From Aquabacterium olei (GTDB lineage: Bacteria; Pseudomonadota; Gammaproteobacteria; Burkholderiales; Burkholderiaceae_C), in the NCBI RefSeq assembly GCF_003100395.1, contig NZ_CP029210.1, forward strand, positions 372,001 to 436,000: a stretch of DNA of 64,000 nucleotides, given 5' to 3'. This document shows, piece by piece, positions 8,053 to 16,176 of this stretch; position 1 is the first letter of the stretch; each line of letters opens with the position of its first letter. The notes under the pieces are model-generated. The model saw nothing but the letters and a program-made list of their open reading frames with translations, ran no database searches and was not told where the DNA came from. The translations under genes and the position numbers were made by a program.

Positions 8053-10212
8053 TCACGCTTCCCGGGCGAGGGTTTCCAGCTCTTCGGGGTGCATCAGGCG
8101 ACCGCCCCACAGCACGCGGATGTCATCGCCTTCGCGGAGCGAGTGCTCCCGGTGGGTGATGATGAAGCGCGCGCAGCCCAGGGCCTGGATGTGGTCCTGC
8201 ACACGCCGCTCGGTGGCGAAGTCGAGGTGGCTGGTGTATTCGTCGAGCAGCAGGAACTGCGGCTGTTTGTAGAGTGCGCGGGCCAGCAGCACGCGTTGCT
8301 TCTGCCCGCCAGACAGGCTTGTGCCCATGTTGCCGACCAGCGTCTGGTAGCCCATGGGCAGGCGCGCGATGTCGTCGTGCACGCAGGCCAGTTCGGCGGC
8401 GTGCCGTACCTTCTCCGGCGTGGCGTGCGCGTCGTGCATGGCGATGTTGTCGTAGAGGTTGCCGGAGAACAGCTGATCGTCCTGAAAGACGGTGCCGATC
8501 ACCGAGCGGTGGGCTTCGGCACCCAGCTGGGCGAGCGGCACGCCGTTGAGCCGCACTTCGCCCGATTCCGGCGTGACCTGGCCTGCCAGCACCTTCATCA
8601 GCGTGGACTTGCCGCCGCCCGACGGACCCACGACCGCGAGGGTCTGCCCGCTGCGCAGGGTCAGGCTGATGTGGTCGAGGACGGGCTGCGATTGCGGGTC
8701 GTATCGGTAGACGACGTCATGCAGGCTGAGCGTCATGCCCCCTTGCGGCAAGGGGGTGGCCGCACGCTGCATCTGCTGCGCAGACGAGGGGGCTTCGGTC
8801 GGCGTGAGCACGATGTCAGCGAGCCGGTCGCCCTGAACGCGCAGCAGGCGCAGGTTGATGAGCCGCTCGATGAAGTCGCCGACGCGTTGCAGGAACTGGC
8901 CCTTGTACGCAAGAAAGGCAACGAGCATCCCGATGGAGAAGTGCTCGTCGATGATCATGCTGGCGGCGAGGTACAGCACCGTGGCCTGTTCGAGCGCGCC
9001 GACCGTGCCGTTGATGCCCTGATGCAGCAGGTTGATGCGCTCCTGCCTGACGCGGGCGTTGACGATGGCGGCCTGCTGGTTCATCCAGCCCGCCACGCGC
9101 CATGCCGGCCGGGAGAAGAACTTGATCGCATGGATGCCTCGCAGCGTCTCCAGCAGAAAGGACTGTGTCTGCGCCTGCCGCACGATGAGCTCTTCCGCGG
9201 CGCGGCGGTACGGGCCGAACACCGCGAGCCGCACGCCGAGGTAGCACACGGCCACGCCCAGCACGATGCCGCCGAGCAGGGGGCTGTACGCGAACATCAG
9301 GCCCAGCGTGATGAGGCTGACCAGCCCGTCTAGCACCGCCTCCACCAGGGTGTGGGTGAGGGTGTCCTGAATGGACTCGACGGCATGCATGCGCGACAGC
9401 ACATCGCCGGTATGCCGGCGCTCGAAGTACGACAGCGGCAGCTGGATCAGGTGACCGAAGACGCGCGTGCTGCTGGCGAGCTGCCAGCGCAGACCGGTGC
9501 CCAGCGCCACCCAGCTGCGCAACAGCCGCGTGGCCAGCGACATGAGGGCGAGCAGGCCGAGCGCCAGGGCCAGCACCACGAGCAGGGGCTGATCGCGGCT
9601 GACGATGACGTCGTCGATGACCCACTGGCTGAGCAAGGGCATCAGCAAGGTGAACACCTCCAGCACCACCGACAGCACCGCCATCTGTGCGAACGAACGG
9701 CCCAGCCCGGGGTGGCCGGCGAACAGGCTGCGAAGGCGCCATGGCGTGCGCTCACGCCGGGGTTGAAACGCAGCGGCCGGAGACAACTCCAGCGCGACGC
9801 CGGTGAAATGGCGCCCGGCTTCGGCCAGGCTCATGCGCCGCTCGCCCACGGCCGGGTCGTGCACCGTGACCCGCTGGCCGTCCACCGCGACCAGCACCAC
9901 GAAGTGGTTCATGTCCCAGTGCAGCACGCAGGGGCGTTGCAGTGCCTCCAGTTCGTCAAGTTCCAGCCGCACGGCCCGGGCGGACAGCTTCAGTCTGGCG
10001 GCCATGTCCATCAGCACCGCCAGGGTCGTGCCGCGCGCGGACACCGCAAAGCGCTGCCTGAGCGTGTGCAGGTCGGTGTCGTGTCCGTGGGCGCCCAGCA
10101 CCATGGCCAGGCAGGCCAGGCCGCATTCGGTCGCTTCGGTCTGCAGGACCACCGGCACACGGGGGCGTCGCCATCCCGACGACGACGGGGCAGAGGAGGA
10201 GGAAGAGATCAT
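8053..10212 (-). CDS. Peptidase-containing ABC exporter (C39 peptidase, membrane and ATPase domains)
   Basis: Inner-membrane transporter that cleaves double-glycine-type leaders and exports the peptide. Residues about 17-140 form a C39 cysteine peptidase with the triad apparently intact: Cys30 (TEATECGLACL), His103 (DMNHFVVL) and Asp119 (VHDPAVG). A six-helix membrane domain follows (about 190-465), then the ATPase with Walker A GPSGGGKST, signature LSGGQKQR and Walker B FLLLDEYTS. The ATG at 10212, 11 bp after the HlyD-like stop, is preferred over a start 20 codons upstream that would overlap that gene (719 residues). An intact catalytic Cys separates it from RTX-type exporters with a dead C39-like domain. 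The 61-codon gene at 13252 is the only candidate substrate seen. Confidence 0.94.
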   Translation of the reverse strand: MISSSSSAPSSSGWRRPRVPVVLQTEATECGLACLAMVLGAHGHDTDLHTLRQRFAVSARGTTLAVLMDMAARLKLSARAVRLELDELEALQRPCVLHWDMNHFVVLVAVDGQRVTVHDPAVGERRMSLAEAGRHFTGVALELSPAAAFQPRRERTPWRLRSLFAGHPGLGRSFAQMAVLSVVLEVFTLLMPLLSQWVIDDVIVSRDQPLLVVLALALGLLALMSLATRLLRSWVALGTGLRWQLASSTRVFGHLIQLPLSYFERRHTGDVLSRMHAVESIQDTLTHTLVEAVLDGLVSLITLGLMFAYSPLLGGIVLGVAVCYLGVRLAVFGPYRRAAEELIVRQAQTQSFLLETLRGIHAIKFFSRPAWRVAGWMNQQAAIVNARVRQERINLLHQGINGTVGALEQATVLYLAASMIIDEHFSIGMLVAFLAYKGQFLQRVGDFIERLINLRLLRVQGDRLADIVLTPTEAPSSAQQMQRAATPLPQGGMTLSLHDVVYRYDPQSQPVLDHISLTLRSGQTLAVVGPSGGGKSTLMKVLAGQVTPESGEVRLNGVPLAQLGAEAHRSVIGTVFQDDQLFSGNLYDNIAMHDAHATPEKVRHAAELACVHDDIARLPMGYQTLVGNMGTSLSGGQKQRVLLARALYKQPQFLLLDEYTSHLDFATERRVQDHIQALGCARFIITHREHSLREGDDIRVLWGGRLMHPEELETLAREA

Positions 10213-10223
10213 GCGCGCCTGAA

Positions 10224-11501
10224 TCAGAGTCGGCCGGTGAAGGCGAAGAGGGGATCGAAGAGCCAGCGCCACAAGGCCCGGCGCTCGATCTCGATGTCGG
10301 CCACCAGGGTGTGGCCGCTGCGCAAGGGCAGCGCCTGGCCGTAGGCCACCACCGTGTCGCGTTCCAGCGCCACGTGAACCAGAAACACCGCCCGGGTGTC
10401 CTGCCGGTTGCCGCCCAGTTCGCTGGCCGGCACATCGGCCAGCGGGATGGCCGTGATCTGCCCCCGGTGCTGGCCGAAACGCTGGTAGGGAAAGGCGTCG
10501 TAGGCCAGGCGCACGGTCTGCCCCGGCCGCAGAAAGCCCATGGCGGTGCTGGGCACGCGCAGCACCGCTTCAAGCGGCGAGGCGGCCGGGACCACGCTGA
10601 GCACCGTGGCCCCGCCGGCCACCGTCTGCCCTTCCGCGAGACGCAGGTTGGTGACGGTGCCGTTCACCGGTGCGCGCAGCAGCATCACCTGCTCGCGGCG
10701 GCGCTGAGCCTGTTCGGCATGCAGCGTCAGGGCATCGCGCTGCCGCAGCGCCGATTGCGCGGCCTCGTCCGCCAGCAGGTGCTGCCGATCGGTCTGCACC
10801 TGCGCCAGTTCGGCCTGCATCTGGGTGGACTGGCGCCGCAACTCCTGCTGGCGCGAGGCGTGCTGCGTGACGAGTTGCAGCTGCTGCGCGAACTGGAGCT
10901 CCGACACGATGCGGTCGTCGCGCAGGGGGCGCATCTGCTCCAGCAGGCGCTCTGCCACCGCTTGCTGCTGAGCCTGCAACTGCAGCTCCGTCTGAAGCGA
11001 GCGCGCCGATTGGCGCAGGTGGCTCGTGCGCTCGTCCAGGCCGGACAGCCGGGCCTGCAGGCTGTCATGACGCCGGGCCGCTTCGGTGCGCAAGGCCTGC
11101 TGCCGTTCCCGCAGGCTGACCTCGACCTGGCTCAGGGCATCGCCCAGATCGCTGTGCTGGGTCTGGTGGATCTCGGCCAGGACATCACCGGCCCGCACGG
11201 TCTGGCCTTCTTTCACGGGCAGCCGCATCAGCACCCCGGTGCCGGGCGCCACCAGCGTGGACACGCCGGACCGGGCCTGCAGCACGCCGGTCACGCGCTC
11301 CTTGCGGGTGTGCTGTCCCCAGATCAGCACGCCGAGCACCGCCAGGGCCAGGGCCACCACCAGGGCGGTCCACACGCGGGCCCCGACGGGCCCGATCGAG
11401 AGGGCGGGGCCTGTCAGGGTGCCGACGCGCGCGGCCAGCGCTTCAGGGCGGAACAGGGGGCCGTCATCACGCGGCGGCGGGCTGGGGGGCGTGGTGGTCA
11501 T
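10224..11501 (-). CDS. HlyD-family periplasmic adaptor (type I secretion)
   Basis: Membrane-fusion protein linking the ABC exporter to the outer-membrane channel. It has a short cytoplasmic N-terminus, one membrane helix at about residues 43-62 (ALVVALALAVLGVLIWG), a biotinyl-lipoyl half-motif (LPVKEGQTVRAGDVLAEI), a long Gln/Arg/Ala-rich coiled-coil hairpin (about 120-270) and the second lipoyl half (LLRAPVNGTVTNLRLAEGQ). It is 425 residues long. The start ATG overlaps the TolC-like stop as ATGA, so the two are translationally coupled. The frame is open further upstream, but that part is the shadow of the TolC-like gene. Confidence 0.93.
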   Translation of the reverse strand: MTTTPPSPPPRDDGPLFRPEALAARVGTLTGPALSIGPVGARVWTALVVALALAVLGVLIWGQHTRKERVTGVLQARSGVSTLVAPGTGVLMRLPVKEGQTVRAGDVLAEIHQTQHSDLGDALSQVEVSLRERQQALRTEAARRHDSLQARLSGLDERTSHLRQSARSLQTELQLQAQQQAVAERLLEQMRPLRDDRIVSELQFAQQLQLVTQHASRQQELRRQSTQMQAELAQVQTDRQHLLADEAAQSALRQRDALTLHAEQAQRRREQVMLLRAPVNGTVTNLRLAEGQTVAGGATVLSVVPAASPLEAVLRVPSTAMGFLRPGQTVRLAYDAFPYQRFGQHRGQITAIPLADVPASELGGNRQDTRAVFLVHVALERDTVVAYGQALPLRSGHTLVADIEIERRALWRWLFDPLFAFTGRL

Positions 11502-12994
11502 GGCGTCGCGAGGTCGCTCGTCGGGTGGTCGATCTCCGCGAGCCAGGGCGCGATGTGCGCCGCGTCCAGCTTGCCGAGCAGGGCCAGGATCCGGGTGCCC
11601 GATGTCATGCGGGCCACCTGGCTGTCGGCCACCGCCAGCGCCGCGTCGAGCACGGCCTGCTGGGCACGGAGTCGGTCGCTGGTGGGGCGCAGGCCCGCAA
11701 GCCACGCGCGGTGGACGGCGTCGAGGGCGGCTTCGGCGTGTCGCAGCCACGCGGTTCGCGCCCCCAGGTGTTGCTCCTCGAGGCGGTGGGTCTCGATGGC
11801 CGCCCGCAGGTCCCGTGCGAGTTCGGCCACCACCACGTCATGGCGGGCCAGGGCCTGCACCAGTTCGGCGGCCGCGATGCGCTCGCCATCGCCCAGCGTG
11901 TCGGCACCGAAGAGGGTCCATTGCGCACTCACACCGATGCTGTCGTTGCGCAGGGACTGCCGGTCGGCGACCCCGTCGGAGCGCGGCGTGGTCTGACGGT
12001 ACCCCCGGCTTGCAGAGGCCTCCACCGTGGGCAGCCAGCGCGCCGCCTGCCGCGCCTCGACCCGGGCCTGGGCGGCGCGGATCTGGGCCTGCGCCGCCTC
12101 GGCCAGCGGGTGTGCGCGCACGAGGACGGCCACGTCCCCACCCTCCCTGTCATGCCAACGCGGGGGAAAAGGGCCCGGGGCCGGCGTGTGCAGCCCGCGC
12201 GGCAGCGAGGCGGTCGGCCCGACCAGGCGGCGAAGGGTCAGCAGTTGTTGGGCCGCGTCACCTTGATCCTGCAGCCACTGGTCCTGCACCTGCAGGGCGA
12301 GCGAGCGGGTGGCCTGCACGTCCACCAGCGTGAGCAGGCCTGCGGTCAGCAGGCGCGCCTGAACCTGTTCGAGCGCCTCGAGTTCGGCGATCTGCCGGGC
12401 GCGGATGGACGCCCTGGCCTGCGCATGCAGCCCGGCCAGGTAGGCCTGGCTGACGCCAAGGGCCAGCTCGGACCGGGTGGCCAGGGCCTGTAGGCGAGTG
12501 GCCTGTCCCGTCGCCTGCAGGCCCTGGACTTCCCGTTGCTCGGCGGGGCGCCACAGCGGCATGCTCAGTGTGAGGCTGTGGCTGGTCGCGGGCGCGTCGA
12601 CCGCCCGACCGTCACCGACCTGCCGCCCGCGCTGCCCGCTGGCCTGGGCATCCAGGCGCGGCCACGTGGCCTCTCGTGCGCCCCGGCGATGACGCGCTTC
12701 CGCGGCGTCGGCCTGAGCCTCGGCCTCTGCCAGCGCCGGGTTGTCGATGACGGCGTCCAGCCAGCGTACCCAGGCCGGGGCCCCTGAGCGCGGCGGTGGC
12801 GCATCCGCCGCCACGGGGGCCTGCGCCAGCCGCAGGTGCCAGTCGAGCTGCAGGGCGGGGGCGAAGCTGGGGACGCCGCAGAGCAGGCTGCCGGCCCACA
12901 CGGCCGGGCCAAGCCCGCGCAGGCACCCGAGGGCCCGATGGACGGGCACAAGGGCAGGGCACTCGACAAACAGCCTGAATCGGTTTCCGTGCAT
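11498..12994 (-). CDS. TolC-family outer-membrane channel of the peptide exporter
   Basis: Outer-membrane efflux channel completing the type I system. The sequence shows two internally similar halves rich in Ala, Gln, Leu and Arg, with the repeat hallmarks NPALAEAEAQADAAEARHRR and HPLAEAAQAQIRAAQARVEA, typical of TolC helical barrels. The N-terminus after MHGNRFRLFVECP has a hydrophobic stretch (GPAVWAGSLLCGVPSFAPA) that reads as a signal peptide. The start at 12994 is preferred; an ATG at 13045 adds 17 residues and cannot be excluded. It is first in the operon, and its stop overlaps the HlyD-like start. Confidence 0.9.
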   Translation of the reverse strand: MHGNRFRLFVECPALVPVHRALGCLRGLGPAVWAGSLLCGVPSFAPALQLDWHLRLAQAPVAADAPPPRSGAPAWVRWLDAVIDNPALAEAEAQADAAEARHRRGAREATWPRLDAQASGQRGRQVGDGRAVDAPATSHSLTLSMPLWRPAEQREVQGLQATGQATRLQALATRSELALGVSQAYLAGLHAQARASIRARQIAELEALEQVQARLLTAGLLTLVDVQATRSLALQVQDQWLQDQGDAAQQLLTLRRLVGPTASLPRGLHTPAPGPFPPRWHDREGGDVAVLVRAHPLAEAAQAQIRAAQARVEARQAARWLPTVEASASRGYRQTTPRSDGVADRQSLRNDSIGVSAQWTLFGADTLGDGERIAAAELVQALARHDVVVAELARDLRAAIETHRLEEQHLGARTAWLRHAEAALDAVHRAWLAGLRPTSDRLRAQQAVLDAALAVADSQVARMTSGTRILALLGKLDAAHIAPWLAEIDHPTSDLATP

Positions 12995-13045
12995 ACGTTT
13001 CCCAGTATCCCGGCGGGTTAAGAATTCCGGGGTGGGAATATCCAT

Positions 13046-13251
13046 GCATTCCTGTTGTGACGGGCATAAAAGCCGTGCGCAGGCAGATTGGATTAATCCT
13101 TTCAGGTTATCTTCCGCTTGTTCGATCTGTCATTTCTGTTTTCCTGATTGAAAGAAGTCTGCGGGTATTGATGGGTTTTATTCTGGCGCGGGGTGCGTCA
13201 TATTCGGCCCTGGGCTGCAAGCCCTTTATTCAATCCAGAACGGAAGACATC
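13046..13251. promoter_or_regulatory. AT-richer divergent promoter region between exporter operon and precursor gene
   Basis: About 200 bp that is visibly less GC-rich than both flanks, with runs such as GATTAATCCTTTC and TTTCTGTTTTCCTGATTG. It must hold the promoters of both the leftward exporter operon and the rightward peptide gene; I could not fix individual -35/-10 pairs. CGGAAGA at 13241-13247 is the probable ribosome-binding site of the peptide gene. The reading frame of the peptide is open back to 13057, but that part has atypical codon use. Confidence 0.55.
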
Positions 13252-13437
13252 ATGAAAACCCTTTCCCTCCAAGAAGTTCAGCAAGTCAGCGGCGCGGCCC
13301 TCGACCCGGAGCTCGGCCTGTTCAAGCCCACCGGCATTGCCTTGATCGACGCCATTCACAAGCAGGAATGGAACACCTATGGGCGCCCGCTCTACAACAC
13401 GTTTGCCGTGCTGTTGGGCTTTCCGAAAGCGCCCTGA
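13252..13437 (+). CDS. Candidate microcin/bacteriocin-like precursor peptide with double-glycine-type leader
   Basis: 61-residue peptide. Its first 15 residues, MKTLSLQEVQQVSGA, match the microcin V leader MRTLTLNELDSVSGG position by position: M, basic, T, L, S/T, L, amide, E, aliphatic, two variable, V, S, G, small. Cleavage after Gly-Ala at 14-15 would release about 46 residues starting ALDPELG. The mature part has no cysteine, near-balanced charge, and a C-terminus rich in aromatic and hydrophobic residues (TFAVLLGFPKAP). The ATG at 13252 has GGAAGA five bases upstream. It is divergent from a C39-peptidase/HlyD/TolC operon and ends at a strong terminator. Export and leader cleavage are well supported by context; antimicrobial activity is inference. 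Other roles (signal, adhesion) are possible. Confidence 0.8.
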   Translation: MKTLSLQEVQQVSGAALDPELGLFKPTGIALIDAIHKQEWNTYGRPLYNTFAVLLGFPKAP

Positions 13438-13460
13438 GTGACTCGCCGGCTGGTTCGGCG

Positions 13461-13500
13461 GAAAGTAAAAAACCCCGCAGATGCGGGGTTTTTTACTTTC
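13461..13500. terminator. Bidirectional terminator after the precursor gene
   Basis: Perfect 18-bp inverted repeat (arms 13461-13478 and 13483-13500) around an AGAT loop: a CCCCGC/GCGGGG core flanked by A-run and T-run. It separates the convergent peptide and TetR genes and would give the short peptide transcript a stable 3' end. Confidence 0.93.
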
Positions 13501-13519
13501 ATGCTGCCGATCAGTTTCT

Positions 13520-14185
13520 TCACGCGGTTTTCTGGAGCGCCGTGGCGTTGGCGGAAGATAACCACTGGTCCAGTCCCGTCCACGCGTAGAGGTTGTGATC
13601 GATCAGGGTTTCGACAGGAAGGTCGAAACCGCGCTCGATCCACAGCATCGTGGTATGACTCACCATGCCGATGCATCCGGAAATGATGAGGTCGATATTC
13701 GGGTATCCCTGCAGGGCAGGGTACTTCTGGCGAAACCGCGCGCGAAGCAGGTCCACGATGAAGGCGTATTGCTGCGCCACGCGGTCCTCGGCGGTCAGCC
13801 CACTGTTCGAGGCATCCTGAATGAGGATGCGGGCGCGACGGGGGTCCTGTCGGATCTGCTCGAAGAAGGTCTGCAGCGCCCCCCGGGCGCGTGTCAGCAG
13901 GTCAGGGGGCAGGCTGCGGATGGCCTCCTCCACCGCCATGGACACGTCCATCGTCGTCCGATCGTGCACGTGCTTGAAGCACTCGTGAACGGTGGCGAAG
14001 TGTTCGTGGAAGTAGCGGTCTGCCAGGCGCGCCTGCGCGCAGATCAGGCGCATCGTCGTCAGCCGGTAGCCGTGCACCCCGAACACTTCGTAGGCTGCCT
14101 GCAGCAGCCTTTCGTGTCGCTGCGCCCGGCGTTCATCGGCGCTCACGCCGCTGTAGCGACGCTGCGAGATCGTCGGTGTCGTCAT
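13520..14185 (-). CDS. TetR-family transcriptional regulator
   Basis: Repressor with an N-terminal HTH (RLLQAAYEVFGVHGY, then TTMRLICAQARLADRYFHEH) and a C-terminal ligand domain containing FFEQIRQDPRRARILIQDA. It is clearly a paralogue of the TetR at 3330-4052, with the same RRY-x-GV lead-in and DPRRAR block. An ATG at 14185 gives 221 residues; one at 14218 is also in frame, and neither has a convincing ribosome-binding site. It lies 65 bp downstream of an acyl-CoA dehydrogenase on the same strand and may be read from the promoter at 16.15 kb. It is convergent to the peptide gene; nothing ties it to the peptide beyond adjacency. Confidence 0.9.
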   Translation of the reverse strand: MTTPTISQRRYSGVSADERRAQRHERLLQAAYEVFGVHGYRLTTMRLICAQARLADRYFHEHFATVHECFKHVHDRTTMDVSMAVEEAIRSLPPDLLTRARGALQTFFEQIRQDPRRARILIQDASNSGLTAEDRVAQQYAFIVDLLRARFRQKYPALQGYPNIDLIISGCIGMVSHTTMLWIERGFDLPVETLIDHNLYAWTGLDQWLSSANATALQKTA

Positions 14186-14250
14186 GTCAAGGGAGGCATG
14201 GGGCGCGGCGCAGGCCATGGAAGGACCCGCGCCGCGGCACGACCACCAGG

Positions 14251-16071
14251 TCAGACGAAGCTGAAGTGCTCGTTGTCCATCTGCATGATGGAGCGCGTCG
14301 ACGACAGCATGGTCTTCTTGTGCGCGTTGGCGCGCGGGGCGAGGCGCTCGAAGAAGAACTCGGCCGTCTGGAGCTTGGCGGTGTAGAACTCCTTCGACTC
14401 CTTGCCGCCCTGGGCGAGCTTCTGCTTGGCCACAATGGCCTGCTTGAGCCAGAAGTGGCCCATCATCGCGAAGCCGGCGTACATCAGGAAGTCGTAGCAG
14501 GCGGCGCTGACCACGTCGCGGTCCTTGTTGGCGCGCAGCATGATCTTGACGGTGATCCACTTCCACTCGAGCGCGCGCTTGAACGAGGCGCGGGCCATGG
14601 CGCCGACGGCGTCGCCGTCGAGCAGGTGCGGCTTGGCCAGCGCGATCATCTCGTTGGTGAAGTTGAAGATGCACTTGCCGCGCGACTGCAGCAGGGTCTT
14701 GCGGCCCAGCAGGTCGAGCGCCTGGATGCCGGTCGTGCCTTCGTACAGGGTGGCGATGCGCGCGTCACGGGCGATCTGCTCCATGCCGTGCTCCTTGATG
14801 TAGCCGTGGCCACCGAAGACCTGCATGCCCAGGTTGGCGCATTCCAGGCCCATCTCGGTGATGAAGCCCTTCAGGATGGGTGTGTAGAAACCCAGCTTGT
14901 CGTCGTAGGCCTCGTACTTGGCCTGGTCGCCCGTGGCCACGCCGGCCACCATGTGGTCGGCCAGCTTGGCGGCTTCGTAGATCATGGCGCGGGCGCCTTC
15001 AGCCACGGCGCGCTGGGTCAGCAGCATGCGGCGCACGTCGGCGTGCCAGATCAGCGCGTCGTTCGGGTGGTCGGCGTCCTTCTTGCCCGACAGCGCCCGC
15101 ATCGAGCGGCGCTCCTTGGCATACGGCAATGAACCCTGGTACGACAACTCGGCGTGGGCCAGGCCCTGCACGGCGGTGCCGATGCGTGCGGTGTTCATGA
15201 AGGTGAACATGGCCTCCAGGCCCTTGTTGGGCTCGGCAATCATGTAGCCGGTGGCGCCGTCGAAGTTCATCACGCAGGTGGCCGAAGCACGGATGCCCAT
15301 CTTGTGCTCGAGCGCACCGGCGCGCACCGCGTTGCGCTCACCCACGCTGCCGTCCTTGTTGACGAGGAACTTCGGCACGATGAACAGCGAGATGCCGCGG
15401 GTGCCCTTGGGCGCATCGGGCAGACGGGCCAGCACGATGTGGATGATGTTCTCGGCCAGATCGTGCTCACCCGACGAGATGAAGATCTTGGTGCCGGTGA
15501 GCTTGAAGGAGCCGTCGGGCTGGGGTTCGGCCTTGGTCTTGACCTGCCCCAGGTCGGTGCCGCACTGCGGCTCGGTCAGGCACATCGTTCCCGTCCATTC
15601 GCCGCTGACCAGCGGGGGCATGTAGGTGGCCTTCTGCTCGGTCGAGCCGAACTGGAACACCGTGTTCATGCAGCCCAGGCTCAGGCCGGGGTACATGGTG
15701 AACGACCAGTTGGCCGTGCCCATCATCTCGGCCTTGAGCAGGTTGAGCGACATGGGCAGCTCCTGCCCGCCGTACTCCTTGGGGTGCGACAGGCCCTGCC
15801 AGCCGCCGGCCACGTACTCGGCATAGGCTTCCTTGAAGCCCTTGGGCGTGGTGACTTCGCCGTCCTTGAGCGTGCAGCCCTCGAGGTCACCCGGCAGGTT
15901 CAGCGGGGCCAGCACTTCTTCGCAGAAGGTGGCGCAGCCTTCCAGGATGGCGTCCACCATGTCGGGCGAGGCTTCTTCGCCATTGGGCAGGCTCTTGAAG
16001 TGGCCCTCGAAATCAAAGACTTCGTTGAGCAGGAAGCGCATGTCGCGCAAAGGCGCCTTGTACTGCGGCAT
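14251..16071 (-). CDS. Acyl-CoA dehydrogenase (600-residue class)
   Basis: FAD-dependent enzyme for the first step of beta-oxidation. Middle-domain signatures MCLTEPQCGTDLG and KIFISSGEHD, and the active-site YEGTTGIQALDLLGRK, which carries the catalytic base glutamate, are present. At 606 residues it has the extra C-terminal domain of the large FadE/DmdC-like class. It is a paralogue of the enzyme at 23638-25428. A sigma-70-like promoter and a (A/C)ACGGTCGT-type operator lie just upstream. Chain-length preference cannot be inferred. Confidence 0.95.
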   Translation of the reverse strand: MPQYKAPLRDMRFLLNEVFDFEGHFKSLPNGEEASPDMVDAILEGCATFCEEVLAPLNLPGDLEGCTLKDGEVTTPKGFKEAYAEYVAGGWQGLSHPKEYGGQELPMSLNLLKAEMMGTANWSFTMYPGLSLGCMNTVFQFGSTEQKATYMPPLVSGEWTGTMCLTEPQCGTDLGQVKTKAEPQPDGSFKLTGTKIFISSGEHDLAENIIHIVLARLPDAPKGTRGISLFIVPKFLVNKDGSVGERNAVRAGALEHKMGIRASATCVMNFDGATGYMIAEPNKGLEAMFTFMNTARIGTAVQGLAHAELSYQGSLPYAKERRSMRALSGKKDADHPNDALIWHADVRRMLLTQRAVAEGARAMIYEAAKLADHMVAGVATGDQAKYEAYDDKLGFYTPILKGFITEMGLECANLGMQVFGGHGYIKEHGMEQIARDARIATLYEGTTGIQALDLLGRKTLLQSRGKCIFNFTNEMIALAKPHLLDGDAVGAMARASFKRALEWKWITVKIMLRANKDRDVVSAACYDFLMYAGFAMMGHFWLKQAIVAKQKLAQGGKESKEFYTAKLQTAEFFFERLAPRANAHKKTMLSSTRSIMQMDNEHFSFV

Positions 16072-16106
16072 AGGTCGTCACCTCGGTCAGGGTCAGGGGA
16101 GGGTGT

Positions 16107-16134
16107 CGAACGGTCTTTTGAAACGGTCGTTCGA
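16107..16134. promoter_or_regulatory. Operator-like inverted repeat in the acyl-CoA dehydrogenase leader
   Basis: CGAACGGTC at 16107-16115 and ACGGTCGTTCGA at 16123-16134 form an imperfect inverted repeat. The second half is identical over 12 bases to 22807-22818 upstream of the TetR/beta-oxidation operon. It sits between the -10 box and the start codon, where a repressor would block transcription. Confidence 0.65.
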
Positions 16135-16146
16135 ATTCAGGCGCAT

Positions 16147-16176
16147 TTATAGCGCATGGTGCACCGTCTGTGTCAA
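16147..16176 (-). promoter_or_regulatory. Sigma-70-like promoter of the acyl-CoA dehydrogenase gene
   Basis: Read on the minus strand: TTGACA (16171-16176), an 18-base spacer, then CTATAA (16147-16152), about 75 bp upstream of the start codon. This is the best consensus-like promoter found in the window. Confidence 0.7.

Noticed and set aside
5972..8272. Long plus-strand open frame opposite fadD
   Set aside because: fadD has full catalytic motifs on the other strand; this frame is its shadow.
13057..13251. In-frame upstream extension of the microcin-like peptide, hydrophobic, possible immunity protein or membrane leader
   Set aside because: No ribosome-binding site at its start, AT-rich atypical codons, and the internal ATG at 13252 has a good site and a perfect leader match.
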